Below the pieces are notes generated by a model, which did not search any database, was not told the DNA's origin, and worked only from the letters and a program-made list of their open reading frames with translations. The position numbers and the translations under genes are program-made. This document shows positions 23,623 through 33,154 of a stretch of 64,000 bases of DNA, in pieces; positions within the stretch are counted from its first letter, which is position 1, and every line of letters begins with the position of its first letter. Source of the DNA: Dendrobium chrysotoxum (Eukaryota > Streptophyta > Magnoliopsida > Asparagales > Orchidaceae); contig CM034314.1 in assembly GCA_019925795.1 (NCBI GenBank), positions 30,745,774 to 30,809,773 on the forward strand. The letters are read 5' to 3'.

Positions 23623-24258
23623 TGAAAGTTCGATAGGGATGTTAAGCCCTAGTGAACTAGTCCCGAGGCTAACCAAGAGGGGGGGTGAATTGGTTATTTA
23701 AAAATTTCATGAATAATAGAAAAATCTTTTCGATACTTTGTAGCGGAAACAAGTAAACAATAACGAAAAGATCAATCACAGAGATTCACCCAAGCAGTTA
23801 ATATCAGAAAAGTAAAGTGCAGAACTGAATCAGAAAAGCAAACCAGATTTTATAGTGGTTCGGTCAACTTGACCTACGTCCACTCCTCGGAGCCTCCCCT
23901 CCGGGTATTGCACTAAACAAAAAGTGTCTCTCCTTTTGCTACCACAGCAAGGTGGAGAAGCCTGTACAAGATCTCCTTTTCACAACACGGTGAGGCAGAG
24001 AACCTGACCTCCTTTTGCTTCCACCTGAAGCGGGCAGAGAACCCCAGATCTTCTTTCGAACGATCTTCCCACAACGAACACCAACTAGACGAAAGATGAC
24101 GAGTGGAGAAAATGACTCTGATCCGTGCTTGGAGCAACCTTAGTGAATCCCTTACTAACTCCCCCTCACAAGATCTTCTCTCTCTTTCCCAAACTCTCTC
24201 TCTCTAGGATTTCTCAGGGAAGGAAGGTGGCAAAAGATTTTTCTTATTTCAAGAAAAA

Positions 24259-24271
24259 TATCTTTTATAGG
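24259..24271 (-). promoter_or_regulatory. TATA-like box of C's 3' LTR
   Basis: In element sense CCTATAAAAGATA, a strong match to a plant TATA box, about 40 bp downstream of the last palindrome twin. The other LTR has a weaker CATATAACAG at the same place. Confidence 0.65.
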
Positions 24272-24312
24272 AGGGCTTAAAATTTGCCCTAAATCTCAAC
24301 TGGTTGGCCAAG

Positions 24313-24986
24313 ATCATCCAGGACGATCGGTATATTGTCTTGTACGATCAGTTCAAATTCAGCCGATTTAGCCTGGACGATCTGGCTCTTCTGGACGATC
24401 AGTAGAAAAAATTGATCATATCACCCCATACAATCCTGCGATCGTCCGGGACGATTAGTGCAAATCGAGGAATATCGTCCAGTAGACAGTTCGGGTCGTC
24501 CATAGAAACTTATGCTGGACGACCAAAAAATGACTTGATCATCCAGGACGATATAGGTATCGTCCTGTACGATTTGTTCAAAAAGTGCCAAAATCGTCCT
24601 GAGCATAGTTTGGGACGTACAGCTGAAATGCACTAGACGATCATGATCGTCCGGGACGATCCTGCGATCGTCCAGGATGATATGATCGTATCAATCAAAA
24701 ATAAATTGCTTTCCTTAATTACCAGATTAAATTAGGCATGATTGTACTGAATCGTCCAGGACGATACACGTATCGTCCGGGACGATCAGACCAAATAACT
24801 AAAAATAAAACCTTGCCTAACTTGATCTGGCGGGCGATAATTTCTGATTTGAGCATATCATCCCGTACGATCTAAAGATCATACAGGATGATTTACTTAA
24901 TCAGACCCTCTTAACTTAGTTGCCCTAATTAGGGTTTCTATTTTTACTTGATCATCCAGGACGATGTGAATATCGTCTAGGACGAT
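24313..24986. promoter_or_regulatory. Seven twin palindromes in the LTR of element C
   Basis: Each cassette is two 15-bp palindromes with exactly 6 bp between them: 24313-24348, 24420-24455, 24538-24573, 24646-24681, 24751-24786, 24857-24892, 24951-24986. The core is ATCGTCC-N-GGACGAT; variants have ATCATCC or GTACGAT arms. Starts are 94-118 bp apart, mostly 105-108. Single half-sites lie between some cassettes. Centre-to-centre distance in a cassette is 21 bp, two helix turns, as for paired dimer sites. The bound factor is unknown. Confidence 0.85.
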
Positions 24987-25238
24987 CTGAACAAAAAATG
25001 AACAGAAACTCTAATTCACTCAAGCTCTCCCCCTGAGTGTGTGTGTGTAAGGTTACTTAGCTGGGGGATCAGTTACATTACAATTGACTCAAGAAAAAGA
25101 AAAACAGTACATTGGACACACTTGGACCCGATCTTGAGTTGGCTTGATTTGCTCGTGATCTTTTGTGCCTGAAACGGGTTAGCCAAGCAAAACACACTGG
25201 AAACATATTTGTCATCATCAAAACCAGATTTGTAACAA

Positions 25239-25252
25239 TCTCCCCCTTTTTG
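25239..25252 (-). other. Polypurine tract of C (priming copy)
   Basis: In element sense CAAAAAGGGGGAGA next to the 3' LTR, preceded by 'gccatcat'. Confidence 0.85.
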
Positions 25253-25399
25253 ATGATGGCAAATATTTGTACAGTAGTTGGAAAATAACATTAACTAAGA
25301 GATCGAAAAAATAAATATATTTTTTTTTTCAATTTTCATTTAACTAAATAAATACAGGAAACATAACACATAATAGAAAACTGAAATGACTACAACTGA

Positions 25400-25410
25400 C
25401 TCCCCCTTTT
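25400..25410 (-). other. Second polypurine tract of C
   Basis: In element sense AAAAGGGGGAG after 'gatgtc', 160 bp upstream of the first tract. Confidence 0.6.
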
Positions 25411-25495
25411 GACATCACAAAAAGGAGGAGGGTAAACAGAAATACTAAAAAACATCAGTATAGAACAGAAAAGAAAACAACTACAAAACAGAAAA

Positions 25496-26622
25496 CTAGA
25501 ACGAAGGCCGATCCTGATCTGAAGAAGGAGGTGGCTGTGGTGGGTTGAAGTAGTGGTGAATGGCTTGAAAATGGGCTCCAATCCAAACAATGTCCTGGTC
25601 ATGCTGCTGTTGCTGCTGCGCAGCATAGTCAGTGAAGCGCTGGATGTCCTCGGCGTGCCGCTGCTCCGGTGGTCAAATCTAGCCTCCCACTGATCAAAGC
25701 GCTGCACCAGGTGGTCAAAGGGAGAGGCAATGCGAAGAGGAGCAGGTGCATCTGGTGCAGCAGGAACTGGAATGGCCTCTTCTTCCTCTTCCTCAACATC
25801 CGGGGTGGGCTCCGGATATAGTCGGGTGCTGTGTAGGAAATGGAAGGAATTATTGGTGAAGAAGGAAGGAGGGAATTCTGGAGCTGCGGGATATTGCAGG
25901 TCATATTTGGTTTCGAGGGCATAGGCAATGATATATCCTAAGGCTAGATTTGGACGTCAGCGATGACCTGGATCCCGAATAGTTGTGAGGTGCTCGAGGT
26001 ACCGGATAATAAGGTCGGTGGCATTAAATTCCCTATGGGCCAGGATGTAGTATGTCGTCAAGGACAGTGGTGGGGTGATGTGAATTCGATACCCCACCTT
26101 TGGAATGACGGAGGAACGAAGAACATGCTGAATTGTCCTGGCGTCCTTAAGAAGTGTAGTGCAGGCATTGTCATGATAAGGGGCATTTGTATTGCGAAGG
26201 AAATGATTGGCGACACTCCAATCATAGTCAGGGTCGGTGATAAGGGTGTGGAGTTTATCGCTAGTGACGGAAAGTTAGAGAATGTTATGAAAGTCCTGGT
26301 AGGTGAGTTCGACGGGGCGCTAATTTACATAAGAGCGGAGGGTGGAATAATCAGCCGAAATACGCAAGTTTGCAAAGAAAATGCGAAGAAGTTCCGAGCT
26401 AAAATGAAAGGCGAGAGTCATGATGAAGGTGAGGGAGGTATGTGCGAAGAGGTCAAGGACAGGATAAGTAAGAGTGCAGGGATTTACTATTTTCGACAGT
26501 GTGATTCCCACTTCACAATATCGCTCGTAGGCAGCCTAATCGGCTGCATTGGGGAAGCGAGGATAACCAGGCCCCCGGGAGGAGCTTGCACCCTTTTGAC
26601 GGGAATGTTTGCCACCAGCCAT
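25496..26622 (-). pseudogene. Accessory ORF of element C (after pol)
   Basis: Read on the - strand from the ATG at 26622 (MAGGKHSRQKG) to TAG at 25496-25498, about 375 codons with at least four in-frame stops and one small shift near 25675. Features are a Ser-rich start; TLTYPVLDLFAHTSLTFIMT; LLKDARTIQHVLRSSVIPK; FNATDLIIRYLEHLTTIRD; an acidic run of Glu followed by a Pro/Ala linker; HLVQRFDQWEARFD; then a Gln-rich tail ending in PPSSDQDRPSF. It aligns over its whole length with 11753-12888 of element D. A 220-codon open frame on the opposite strand is only its shadow. Nothing suggests an enzyme. A structural or DNA-binding role is possible; the protein has its own upstream TATA-like box and palindromes. 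Confidence 0.75.
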
Positions 26623-26696
26623 TAGAAATCAAAAGCATAGGGAAGTAGAAGGAGAGTGGAAGAAAGAGTGTGGAAAATCCTTAAGAAAACTGTTGT

Positions 26697-26705
26697 TTAT
26701 ATAGA
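26697..26705 (-). promoter_or_regulatory. Internal TATA-like box before C's accessory ORF
   Basis: In element sense CTATATAAA, 75 bp before the ATG. The leader is rich in C and T (ttcttccactctccttct), as in plant core promoters. Palindromes begin directly upstream. Together this looks like a complete internal promoter; activity is inference. Confidence 0.6.
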
Positions 26706-26797
26706 AAATGGCCTGATTGTCCCGTACGATCGCGACATCGTCCGGGACGATATGGGCATTTATGATGTCCTGGAAGATTGGTCAAAAAAGCGGTCCG
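26706..26797. promoter_or_regulatory. Internal palindrome array of C, proximal part
   Basis: It contains 'attgtcccgtacgat', a 6-bp spacer CGCGAC, and ATCGTCCGGGACGAT at 26739-26753, then a decayed site. The array was split by insertion of element B and resumes at 32076. Confidence 0.75.
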
Positions 26798-28214
26798 TGA
26801 AAGTTCGAAAGGGATGTTAAGCCCTTATGAACTAGTCCCGAGGCTAACCAAGAGGGGGGGTGAATTCGATATTTAAAAGAAAAGAAAAATCTTTTTATAA
26901 CTTGTAGCATAAACGAATTAAAACAATAATAAAAAGATCAATCACAGATTTCACCCAAGCAGATAATCATATTTAAATAATATGCGAAACATAATAAGAA
27001 AGAACACACCAGATTTATAGTGGTTCGGTCCAACCTGACCTACGTCCACTCCTCGGAGGCACCCTCCAAGTATTGCACTAAACCAAATAGTGTCTCTCCT
27101 TCAGCCCCCACAGCTAGATAGAGAAGCCCTTACAAAATCACTTCCATCTTCCCCGGTGCGGCGGAGTAGCCGGGTCCTTTGACACCAAAGAGATCTTCTT
27201 CTTCCCTAAACTTCCCTCGAGACGACCCTTGAATCCGATGGTACTTAGGTGCAAGCTTGCCGGAGCAACCGTGTGAACCCCCTCACACTCCCTGGAGAAT
27301 CCCCCTTCCCAGGCTCTTCTCCCTCTAAAACTCCACCCTTTCCTCTCTCCCTTTCAAGCTCTCTCTTCATGTTTTCTCCAAAATAACGAAGCCTGAATGG
27401 CTTCCAAAGACTCCTATCAAGTGCCTTGAGAAAGCTTAAATAAAGAGCTCCAAAAACCCTTCCAAATTAGTTCTGGCAGTAAAGATCATCAAGGACGATC
27501 GCCGGATCATCCAGGACGATGTGCTCCAAAAGACGGCTTCAGAAAACCCTAAAAACTCAATTCTGGCGACAAAAATCATCCAAGACGATCGCAGGATCAT
27601 CCAGGACGATGTGCTCCAAAAGACGGCTTCAGAAAACCCTAAAAACTCAATTCTGCCGCCAAACATCATCCCCGACGATCGCAGGATCGTCCTGAATGAT
27701 GTGCAGAATTTGACCTGATAGTCCCGTACGATCCTGGGATAGTCCAGGACGATCAGTACAAATTTTGCACAAATCGTCTAGTACGATATACATATCGTCC
27801 AGGACGATTAGAATAAATTTTGACTCTTAAATCCTTGCCTAAATTATCATGGCGGCTAGGGTTTTGAGATCATATTGGATCATCCAGGATGATATAAATA
27901 TCGTCCAGGATGATTTGTTCAAAAGTTTAACTTCTATTTTTGACAGGATCTCACTCCCCCTGAGTATGTGTACACATAGTCACAAATAAGCATACACCCT
28001 TACAGGACTTGACTCAAGAAATCAAAAAGTACATCAATGAGAAATACAACAAAGCCTATTCTACTCATTCTTGAGTCTTGAATCTTTCTTGGATTGATGC
28101 ATGGTGTTCTTGAAATATTAGTACACACAAACAAATATATATTTCAAATACTAGGAGATGAACAATAATATTTGTTATCATCAAAATAAGAACTCATGAG
28201 CCCGAGTTGCAACA
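26798..28214 (-). repeat. 3' LTR of element B
   Basis: 1,417 bp from TGAAAGTTCGAAAGG to 'gagttgcaaca'. It has a TATA-like box (rc TATTTAAG, 27435-27442) and a 90-bp tandem unit with repeat starts at 27481, 27571 and 27661, each carrying one palindrome twin. Further twins extend to about 27915. Confidence 0.92.
27481..27715. repeat. 90-bp tandem unit in B's LTR, 2.5 copies
   Basis: Each unit holds a palindrome twin (15-6-15, spacer CGCCGG or CGCAGG) followed by 54 bp with 'gtgctccaaaagacggc'. The third unit is partial. The partner LTR has it at about 31342-31565. Element A has fewer units, so the cassette number changed by duplication. Confidence 0.85.
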
Positions 28215-28215
28215 A

Positions 28216-28440
28216 TCTCCCCCTTTTTGATGATGGCAAATATTTCTGGTTGGATTTGCAAATAACAGTATTTTCTCCTAATCTCCCCCTCACTAAGAAA
28301 AGACTTTTAAAAATAGGGAGAAACACATTTTTTGAGTTAAAAAAAAAAATACACAATAAATGTCACAAATAAAATAGTACAATTATAATACAAATAAACT
28401 TCACAAATACAATAAATACAACAGTACGTTCTCCCCCTTT
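28216..28440 (-). other. Three polypurine tracts of element B
   Basis: Tracts at 28216-28227 (adjacent to the LTR), 28280-28290 and 28431-28440, all GGGGGAG-type in element sense. The tract next to the LTR would prime plus-strand synthesis; the others are Sirevirus-like extra copies. Confidence 0.7.
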
Positions 28441-28894
28441 GACATTATCAAAAAGAAGAGGAGCAGAAAAAAACAAAAGTAAAACAAAAATAGACTAAAA
28501 GATCGAAAATGGTCTCTGATCTTGTGAAATTTTTATAAAATCAAGAATTTTCTTGTAATGAGAAAGCTACCCCTTGATTTTATTCAAAAAGCTAAGTAAG
28601 GCATGAATTGACTACTCATAACCCAAAAAGGTTAGAAATTCAGAAATTGTTAAACCAAGCTCAGGTTTTAAAAAGGCTAAAAAACTTTTTAAGCCAATAT
28701 CTAAATCAAGGAACAAATTAGATAAGGAAACAAAAATCTTTCAAAATGCTTTTCATGAAATACATCTAATAGAAGATTAATGCAAAGTAATGAATCGAAA
28801 AATCTTGATTTTCAAACTCAAGTAACGAATCTATCAAAAAGTCATAAGAGTTTTCTAAACTTTAGAGATTTACAAGAATAGAAGCAGCTTTTAT
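28441..28894. other. Noncoding 3' region of element B
   Basis: AT-rich. 28600-28840 (- strand) matches a 78-codon open frame of element A at 52024-52260 but has a 1-base shift and a stop, so coding is doubtful. Confidence 0.5.
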
Positions 28895-29048
28895 GGGTTA
28901 ATTTTGTGCCTCTTTTTCAATTTGTTTGGCGCTTTGCGCATCTTTTAATTTTTGATACACTTTGTGTATTAAATTTAGCAATTTCGTATCTTTTCAGTTT
29001 TGGGCTCATTTTGTGTCTCTTTTCAATTTGTTTGGTGCACTGCGCATC
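28895..29048 (-). other. Hairpin array of element B
   Basis: Six units in the order found in C. The central one is, on the + strand, GATACACTTTGTGTATT (28954-28970); others include GGCGCTTTGCGCATC and two GGGTTA/GGGCTC...GTGCC/GTGTC units. It lies about 520 bp after the gag stop. Confidence 0.78.
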
Positions 29049-29568
29049 TTTTGATTGCCTCCTTTCTAAATCTTTAAAATCAACAAACCTTATTCTTATG
29101 ATTAAGACGAACAACCTGAATAAGATAATCTTGAAGTTGGTTCAATAATTTGCAAAAGATTCTTATGAGATAGACAAAATGTTGGGAGATGAAAAAAGTT
29201 TTAATTTCAAAAACCAATTTATAATCTGAAACAGATTTTAACTCAAAAGCAAGATAGCCTTATTCAAAGAAATGAGATAGAGAGATAAAATCATGAGTTT
29301 TCTTCCTTTACTTAATTTTAGAGAAATCAACCACAACTAATAAAGTATTTAGAAAACACATGAGGTAAATTTTCCATTTTTAGAAAATAAGATCTTAAAA
29401 AAATGATTTAAAATAAGAGGTGTTATGTGTGTGCTTGATCAGAGGAATAATAAAAAACATCCAAAAATTTTAAAAGGAAAAACAAAAATACTAAAACATA
29501 GAAAACATAATGAATAAATAATAATAATAGAAAAACAAAATAAAAAACATAAACACACTAAAAGAACA
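29049..29568. other. Noncoding region between gag and hairpin array of B
   Basis: A-rich, no frame on either strand. Parts align by eye with the region after pol in C and D, so it is a retained 3' noncoding segment rather than a new sequence. Confidence 0.55.
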
Positions 29569-30603
29569 TTAATTTACATCAGCTTGCTCCTGATCAGATG
29601 ATTCAGAAGCTAGATCTGCCCAGGACATTTTTCGTTTTGCATTTTCAGCCCTTATTATAATTTGCTTAGCTTTACCCTTTTCCTTTTCAGGAAGGGTTCT
29701 TAAGTTCGGGCACTGATTATTCATATGTCCAGGCTTCCTACATCTAAAACAGATAACATCAGAAGAGAACTTTACATTCTTACCATTTTTACCTTTGTTC
29801 CACTTTTGATGTTGATGTTTATACTTTAGTAGATTTTTCAATTTGTTTGTTGCTGGTGCTAACTCTTCACTTTCACAACTTTCTGAGTTACTTTTTTCAA
29901 TGTCTTAAGTTTTCATCACTATCGATTCACCTGCATCCAAAAGCTTTTGACCCAAACTTTACTCGTAGGCAATGAGTGAGCCAATCAAATTATTAATAGA
30001 ATATTCATTCAAATTTTTTGATTCAGAAATTATAATAACTTTGGCATCAAATTTATCAAGTAGAGAACGTAGGATTTTATTAACTTTTTCAAAATTTGAA
30101 AGTTCTTTTCCTAAAGCATGTAATGATGTCACAATTTGGGAAAACCTAGTAAACATGTTCAAGATCGTTTCATGAGATTTCATGCTAAAAAGTTCATAAT
30201 CATGCATTAACATATTTAGCCTAGATTACTTGATTTCACAAGTACCTTCATATCTAGTGCATAATTTATCCCAAATTTCTTTGCCAGAAGTACATGCAGA
30301 TATTAACATACAATCATCAGAATTCAAAGCACAGAAAAAACAATTCAAACATTTTGCATTCAATTGAGCATTGATCTGATCTGTTTTACTCCATTCAGAA
30401 AAGGGAATATTAATTTTAATTTTATTTACAATACGTGGCGGTGCAGAATAACCAATTTGAATCATATGCCACATGCGATAATCAATAGATTGCAAGAAAT
30501 TAGACATACGGATTATCCAAAAATCAAAAGTAACATTTTCAAATAACGGTGGTCGTGTGATTGAATATCCTTCCGCAACATTACAATTATAAAAATTAGC
30601 CAA
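29569..30603 (-). pseudogene. Element B Gag
   Basis: ATG at 30603 (MANFYNCNVAEGYSITRPP) to a stop after 29569, about 344 codons. Blocks: FDFWIIRMSNFLQSIDYRMW, LNAKCLNCFFCALNSDD, TSGKEIWDKLCTRYEGT, MFTRFSQIVTSLHALGKEL, NLIGSLIAYE, and an intact CCHC knuckle CFRCRKPGHMNNQC near 29720-29760. It ends in an acidic tail, SWADLASESSDQEQADVN. There are about three premature stops and no clear frameshift. It corresponds to the Gag of C and D up to the first knuckle; the coiled coil and second knuckle are missing. B would need protease, RT and integrase from a relative such as C or D. Confidence 0.85.
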
Positions 30604-30644
30604 GGATCGATTTCAAAAGTTTTTAAACTTAAATTTTGAATCTC

Positions 30645-30656
30645 GCTCTGATACCA
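30645..30656 (-). other. Primer binding site of element B
   Basis: TGGTATCAGAGC in element sense, a perfect 12-base match to the complement of initiator Met tRNA's 3' end, two bases from the LTR. Confidence 0.9.
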
Positions 30657-30658
30657 CT

Positions 30659-32075
30659 TGAAAGTTCGAAAGGGATGTTAAGCCCTTAAAAACTAGTCCC
30701 GAGGCTAACCAAGAGGGGGGGTGAATTGGATATTTGAAAGAAAAGAAAAATCTTTTTATAACTTACAACGGAAATGAATTAAAACAACGATAAAAAGATC
30801 AATCACAGATTTCACCCAAGTAAATAATCACAGTTAAATAAAGTGCGGAAAATAATAAGAAAGAACACACCGGATTTATAATGGTTCGGTCCAACCTGAC
30901 CTACGTCCACTCCTTGGAGGCACCCTCCAAGTATTGCACTAAACCAAATAATGTCTCTCCTTCAGCCCCCATAGCTAGGCATAGAAGCCCTTACAAAATC
31001 ACTTCCACCTTCCCCGGTGCGGTGGAGTAGCTGGGTCCTTTGACACCAAAGAGATCTTATTCTTCCCAAAACTTCCCTCGAGACGACCGTTGAATCCGAT
31101 GGTACTTAGGTGCAAGCTTGTCGGAGCAACCGTGTGAACCCCCTCACACTCCCTCGAGAATCCCCCTTCCTAGGCTCTTCTCCCTCTCAAACTCCACCCT
31201 TTCCTCTCTCCCTTTCAAGCTCTCTCTTCAAGTTTTCTCCAAAAGAACGAAGCCTCAATGGCTGCAAAAGACTCCTATCAAGTGCCTTGAGAAAGCTTAA
31301 ATACAGAGCTCCAAAAATCCTTCCAAATTAGTTCTGGCGGCAAAGATCGTCCAGGACGATCGTCGGATCGTCCAAGACGATGTGCTTCAAAAGACGGCTT
31401 CAGAAAACCCTAAAAACTCAATTCTGGTGGCAAAGATCATCCAGGATGATCGCAGGATCATCCAGGACGATGTGCTCCAAAAGACGGCTTTAGAAAACCC
31501 TAAAAACTCCATTCTGCCGCCAAACATCATCCCGGAATATCGCTGGAACGTCCTGGACGATGTGTAGAATTTAACCTGATAGTCCCGTATGATACTGGGA
31601 TGGTCCATGACGATCAGTACAAATTTTGCACAAATCATCCAGTACGATATACATATCGTCCAGGATGATTAGAATAAATTTTGACTCTTAAATCCTTGCC
31701 TAAATTATCATGGCGGCTAGGGTTTTGAGATCATATTGGATCGTCCAGGACGATATAAACATCGTCCAAGATGATTTGTTCAAAAGTTGAACTTCTGGTT
31801 TTGACAGGATCTCACTCCCCCTGAGTATGTGTACACATAGTCACAAATAAGCATACACCCTTACAGGACTTGACTCAAGAAATCAAAAAGTACATTAATG
31901 AGAAATACAACAAAGCCTATTATACTCATTCTTGAGTCTTGAATCTTTCTTGGATTGATGCATGCTGTTCGTGAAATGTTAGTGCACACAAACAAATATA
32001 TATTTCAAATACTAGGAGATGAACCATAATATTTGTTAACATTAAAATAAGAACTCATGAGCCCGAGTTGCAACA
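30659..32075 (-). repeat. 5' LTR of element B
   Basis: 1,417 bp, same start and end as the partner. The 90-bp units start at about 31342, 31432 and 31522. It ends 'gagttgcaaca' followed by GTCCG. Confidence 0.92.
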
Positions 32076-32510
32076 GTCCGATCATCCAGGACGATCAGAG
32101 ATCATCCAGGTTGATTAGACACAGATGATTGTCCCGAGGATTCATGCTAGATGACCATTGACGAAAAGGTATCATCCAGGATGATAAGGTGGATCGTCCC
32201 GGACGATATGCAATAGGTGTGTCGGACAGGCCGAATTCCAATCGTCCAGCAGCTGACACGTGGATCATCCAGGTTGATAAGGTGGATCGTCCATGATGAT
32301 GGATAATAATTGGAGCAATGTCAGCCATTTGATCAGATCAGGAGGATATGGATCATATCGTCCAGGACGATGTAAGGATCTTCCAGGCGATCACCAATAA
32401 TTGGAGTTCTTTTAGCAGCAGGAGCAGTGTCGGGATGATTTTGAATGAATCGTCCAGGATGATGTTTAGATCGTCCAGGACGATCGAGGTATTGTCCAGG
32501 ACGATGTGAA
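32076..32510. promoter_or_regulatory. Internal palindrome array of C, distal part
   Basis: It continues the array of 26706-26797 past element B. There are about ten palindromes with spacers of 5-7 bp, for example ATCATCCAGGACGAT, then CAGAG, then ATCATCCAGGTTGAT near 32082-32116. Near 32455-32505 three sites in a row are joined by 6-bp spacers. The array is homologous to 12961-13405 of D. Confidence 0.8.
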
Positions 32511-33000
32511 GAAAATAGAAAAAGATGGAGGATGAAGATGATAGATCAGGATCCCAAAAGCACAACTATGAAATTTAAATAAAACAAAAAAATGAATAAA
32601 ACTCACAGAAAAAATAAATAAAAGCCATGATTTTTTTTTGATCAAGCTGCTCGAGTAAATCAGAATTTTCTCTTAGTTTTAGATCTAAAAACCAATAAGG
32701 AGATAATTGACAGTGCTGAAATTCAAAAAAAGTCGGAAAAATCAACTTTCGTAACTCCGACCCCAGGCACCTTATCGATGCAAATCTCTTTCAAAACAAA
32801 AATTCGAGTCAGAAGAAAAGACATTAGATTTGAAAAGAGATCCTTTCAAGCCTCGTTCCAGAAAAAATATCTTATATAATAGTGTTACAAAGTAAGGAAT
32901 CAGAGATCAAGATTTCCAAACTCAAGCTTTTGAAAATATTAAGTGGCGCACGAATTTTTCTAAGGCATTTAACAATCTGAAAGGGAAGAAAGCTTGGTTT
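32511..33000. other. Noncoding spacer of element C
   Basis: AT-rich, no frame seen. It aligns by eye with the same interval in D, and its inner part more weakly with 51990-52090 of A. Confidence 0.55.
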
Positions 33001-33154
33001 GGGCTCATTTTGTGCCTCTTTTTCAAATTGGTTGGCGCTTTGCGCATCTTTTCATTTTTGATACACTTTGTGTATCCAATTTGGCAATTTCGCATCTTTT
33101 CAGTTTTGGGCTCATTTTATGCCTCTTTTTCAATTTATTTGACGCACTGCGCAT
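33001..33154 (-). other. Hairpin array of element C
   Basis: Six units starting at 33001, 33034, 33060, 33083, 33108 and 33141. The central unit (33060-33076) is the perfect inverted repeat GATACAC-TTT-GTGTATC. Units 1-2 and 5-6 look like a 107-bp duplication. Others are GGCGC-TTT-GCGC and GGGCTC-ATTTT-GTGCC. Confidence 0.8.

Larger units (their letters stand above)
23623..25237 (-). repeat. 3' LTR of element C
   Basis: 1,615 bp, from TGAAAGTTCGATAGG to 'tttgtaaca'. It contains two minisatellite units near 23995-24050, CT-rich tracts at 24175-24210, a TATA-like box (rc CCTATAAAAGATA, 24259-24271) and seven twin palindromes at 24313-24986. A run 'ctccccctgagtgtgtgtg' near 25026 resembles a polypurine tract inside the LTR. 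Confidence 0.93.
26798..32075 (-). mobile_element. Element B: gag-only non-autonomous relative, nested in C
   Basis: 5,278 bp with LTRs at 26798-28214 and 30659-32075 (each 1,417 bp) and a perfect duplication GTCCG (26793-26797 and 32076-32080). The internal part is only 2.44 kb and contains gag, the hairpin array and three polypurine tracts; there is no protease, integrase, RT or accessory ORF. Element A has the same design and an internal length within a few bases. This fits the published class of terminal-repeat retrotransposons with a gag domain (TR-GAG). B sits in the palindrome array of C, so it is younger than C. Equal LTR length and high identity support that. Confidence 0.93.

Noticed and set aside
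24313..24986. A CRISPR-like array.
   Set aside because: The repeats are palindromes within an LTR of a plant retrotransposon, in pairs, and the intervening DNA is not a set of equal-length spacers.
25963..26625. A 220-codon open frame on the + strand, the longest + frame in the window.
   Set aside because: It lies antisense to the accessory ORF of element C. The - strand reading aligns with element D over its full length; the + strand reading matches nothing and is an artefact of codon bias.
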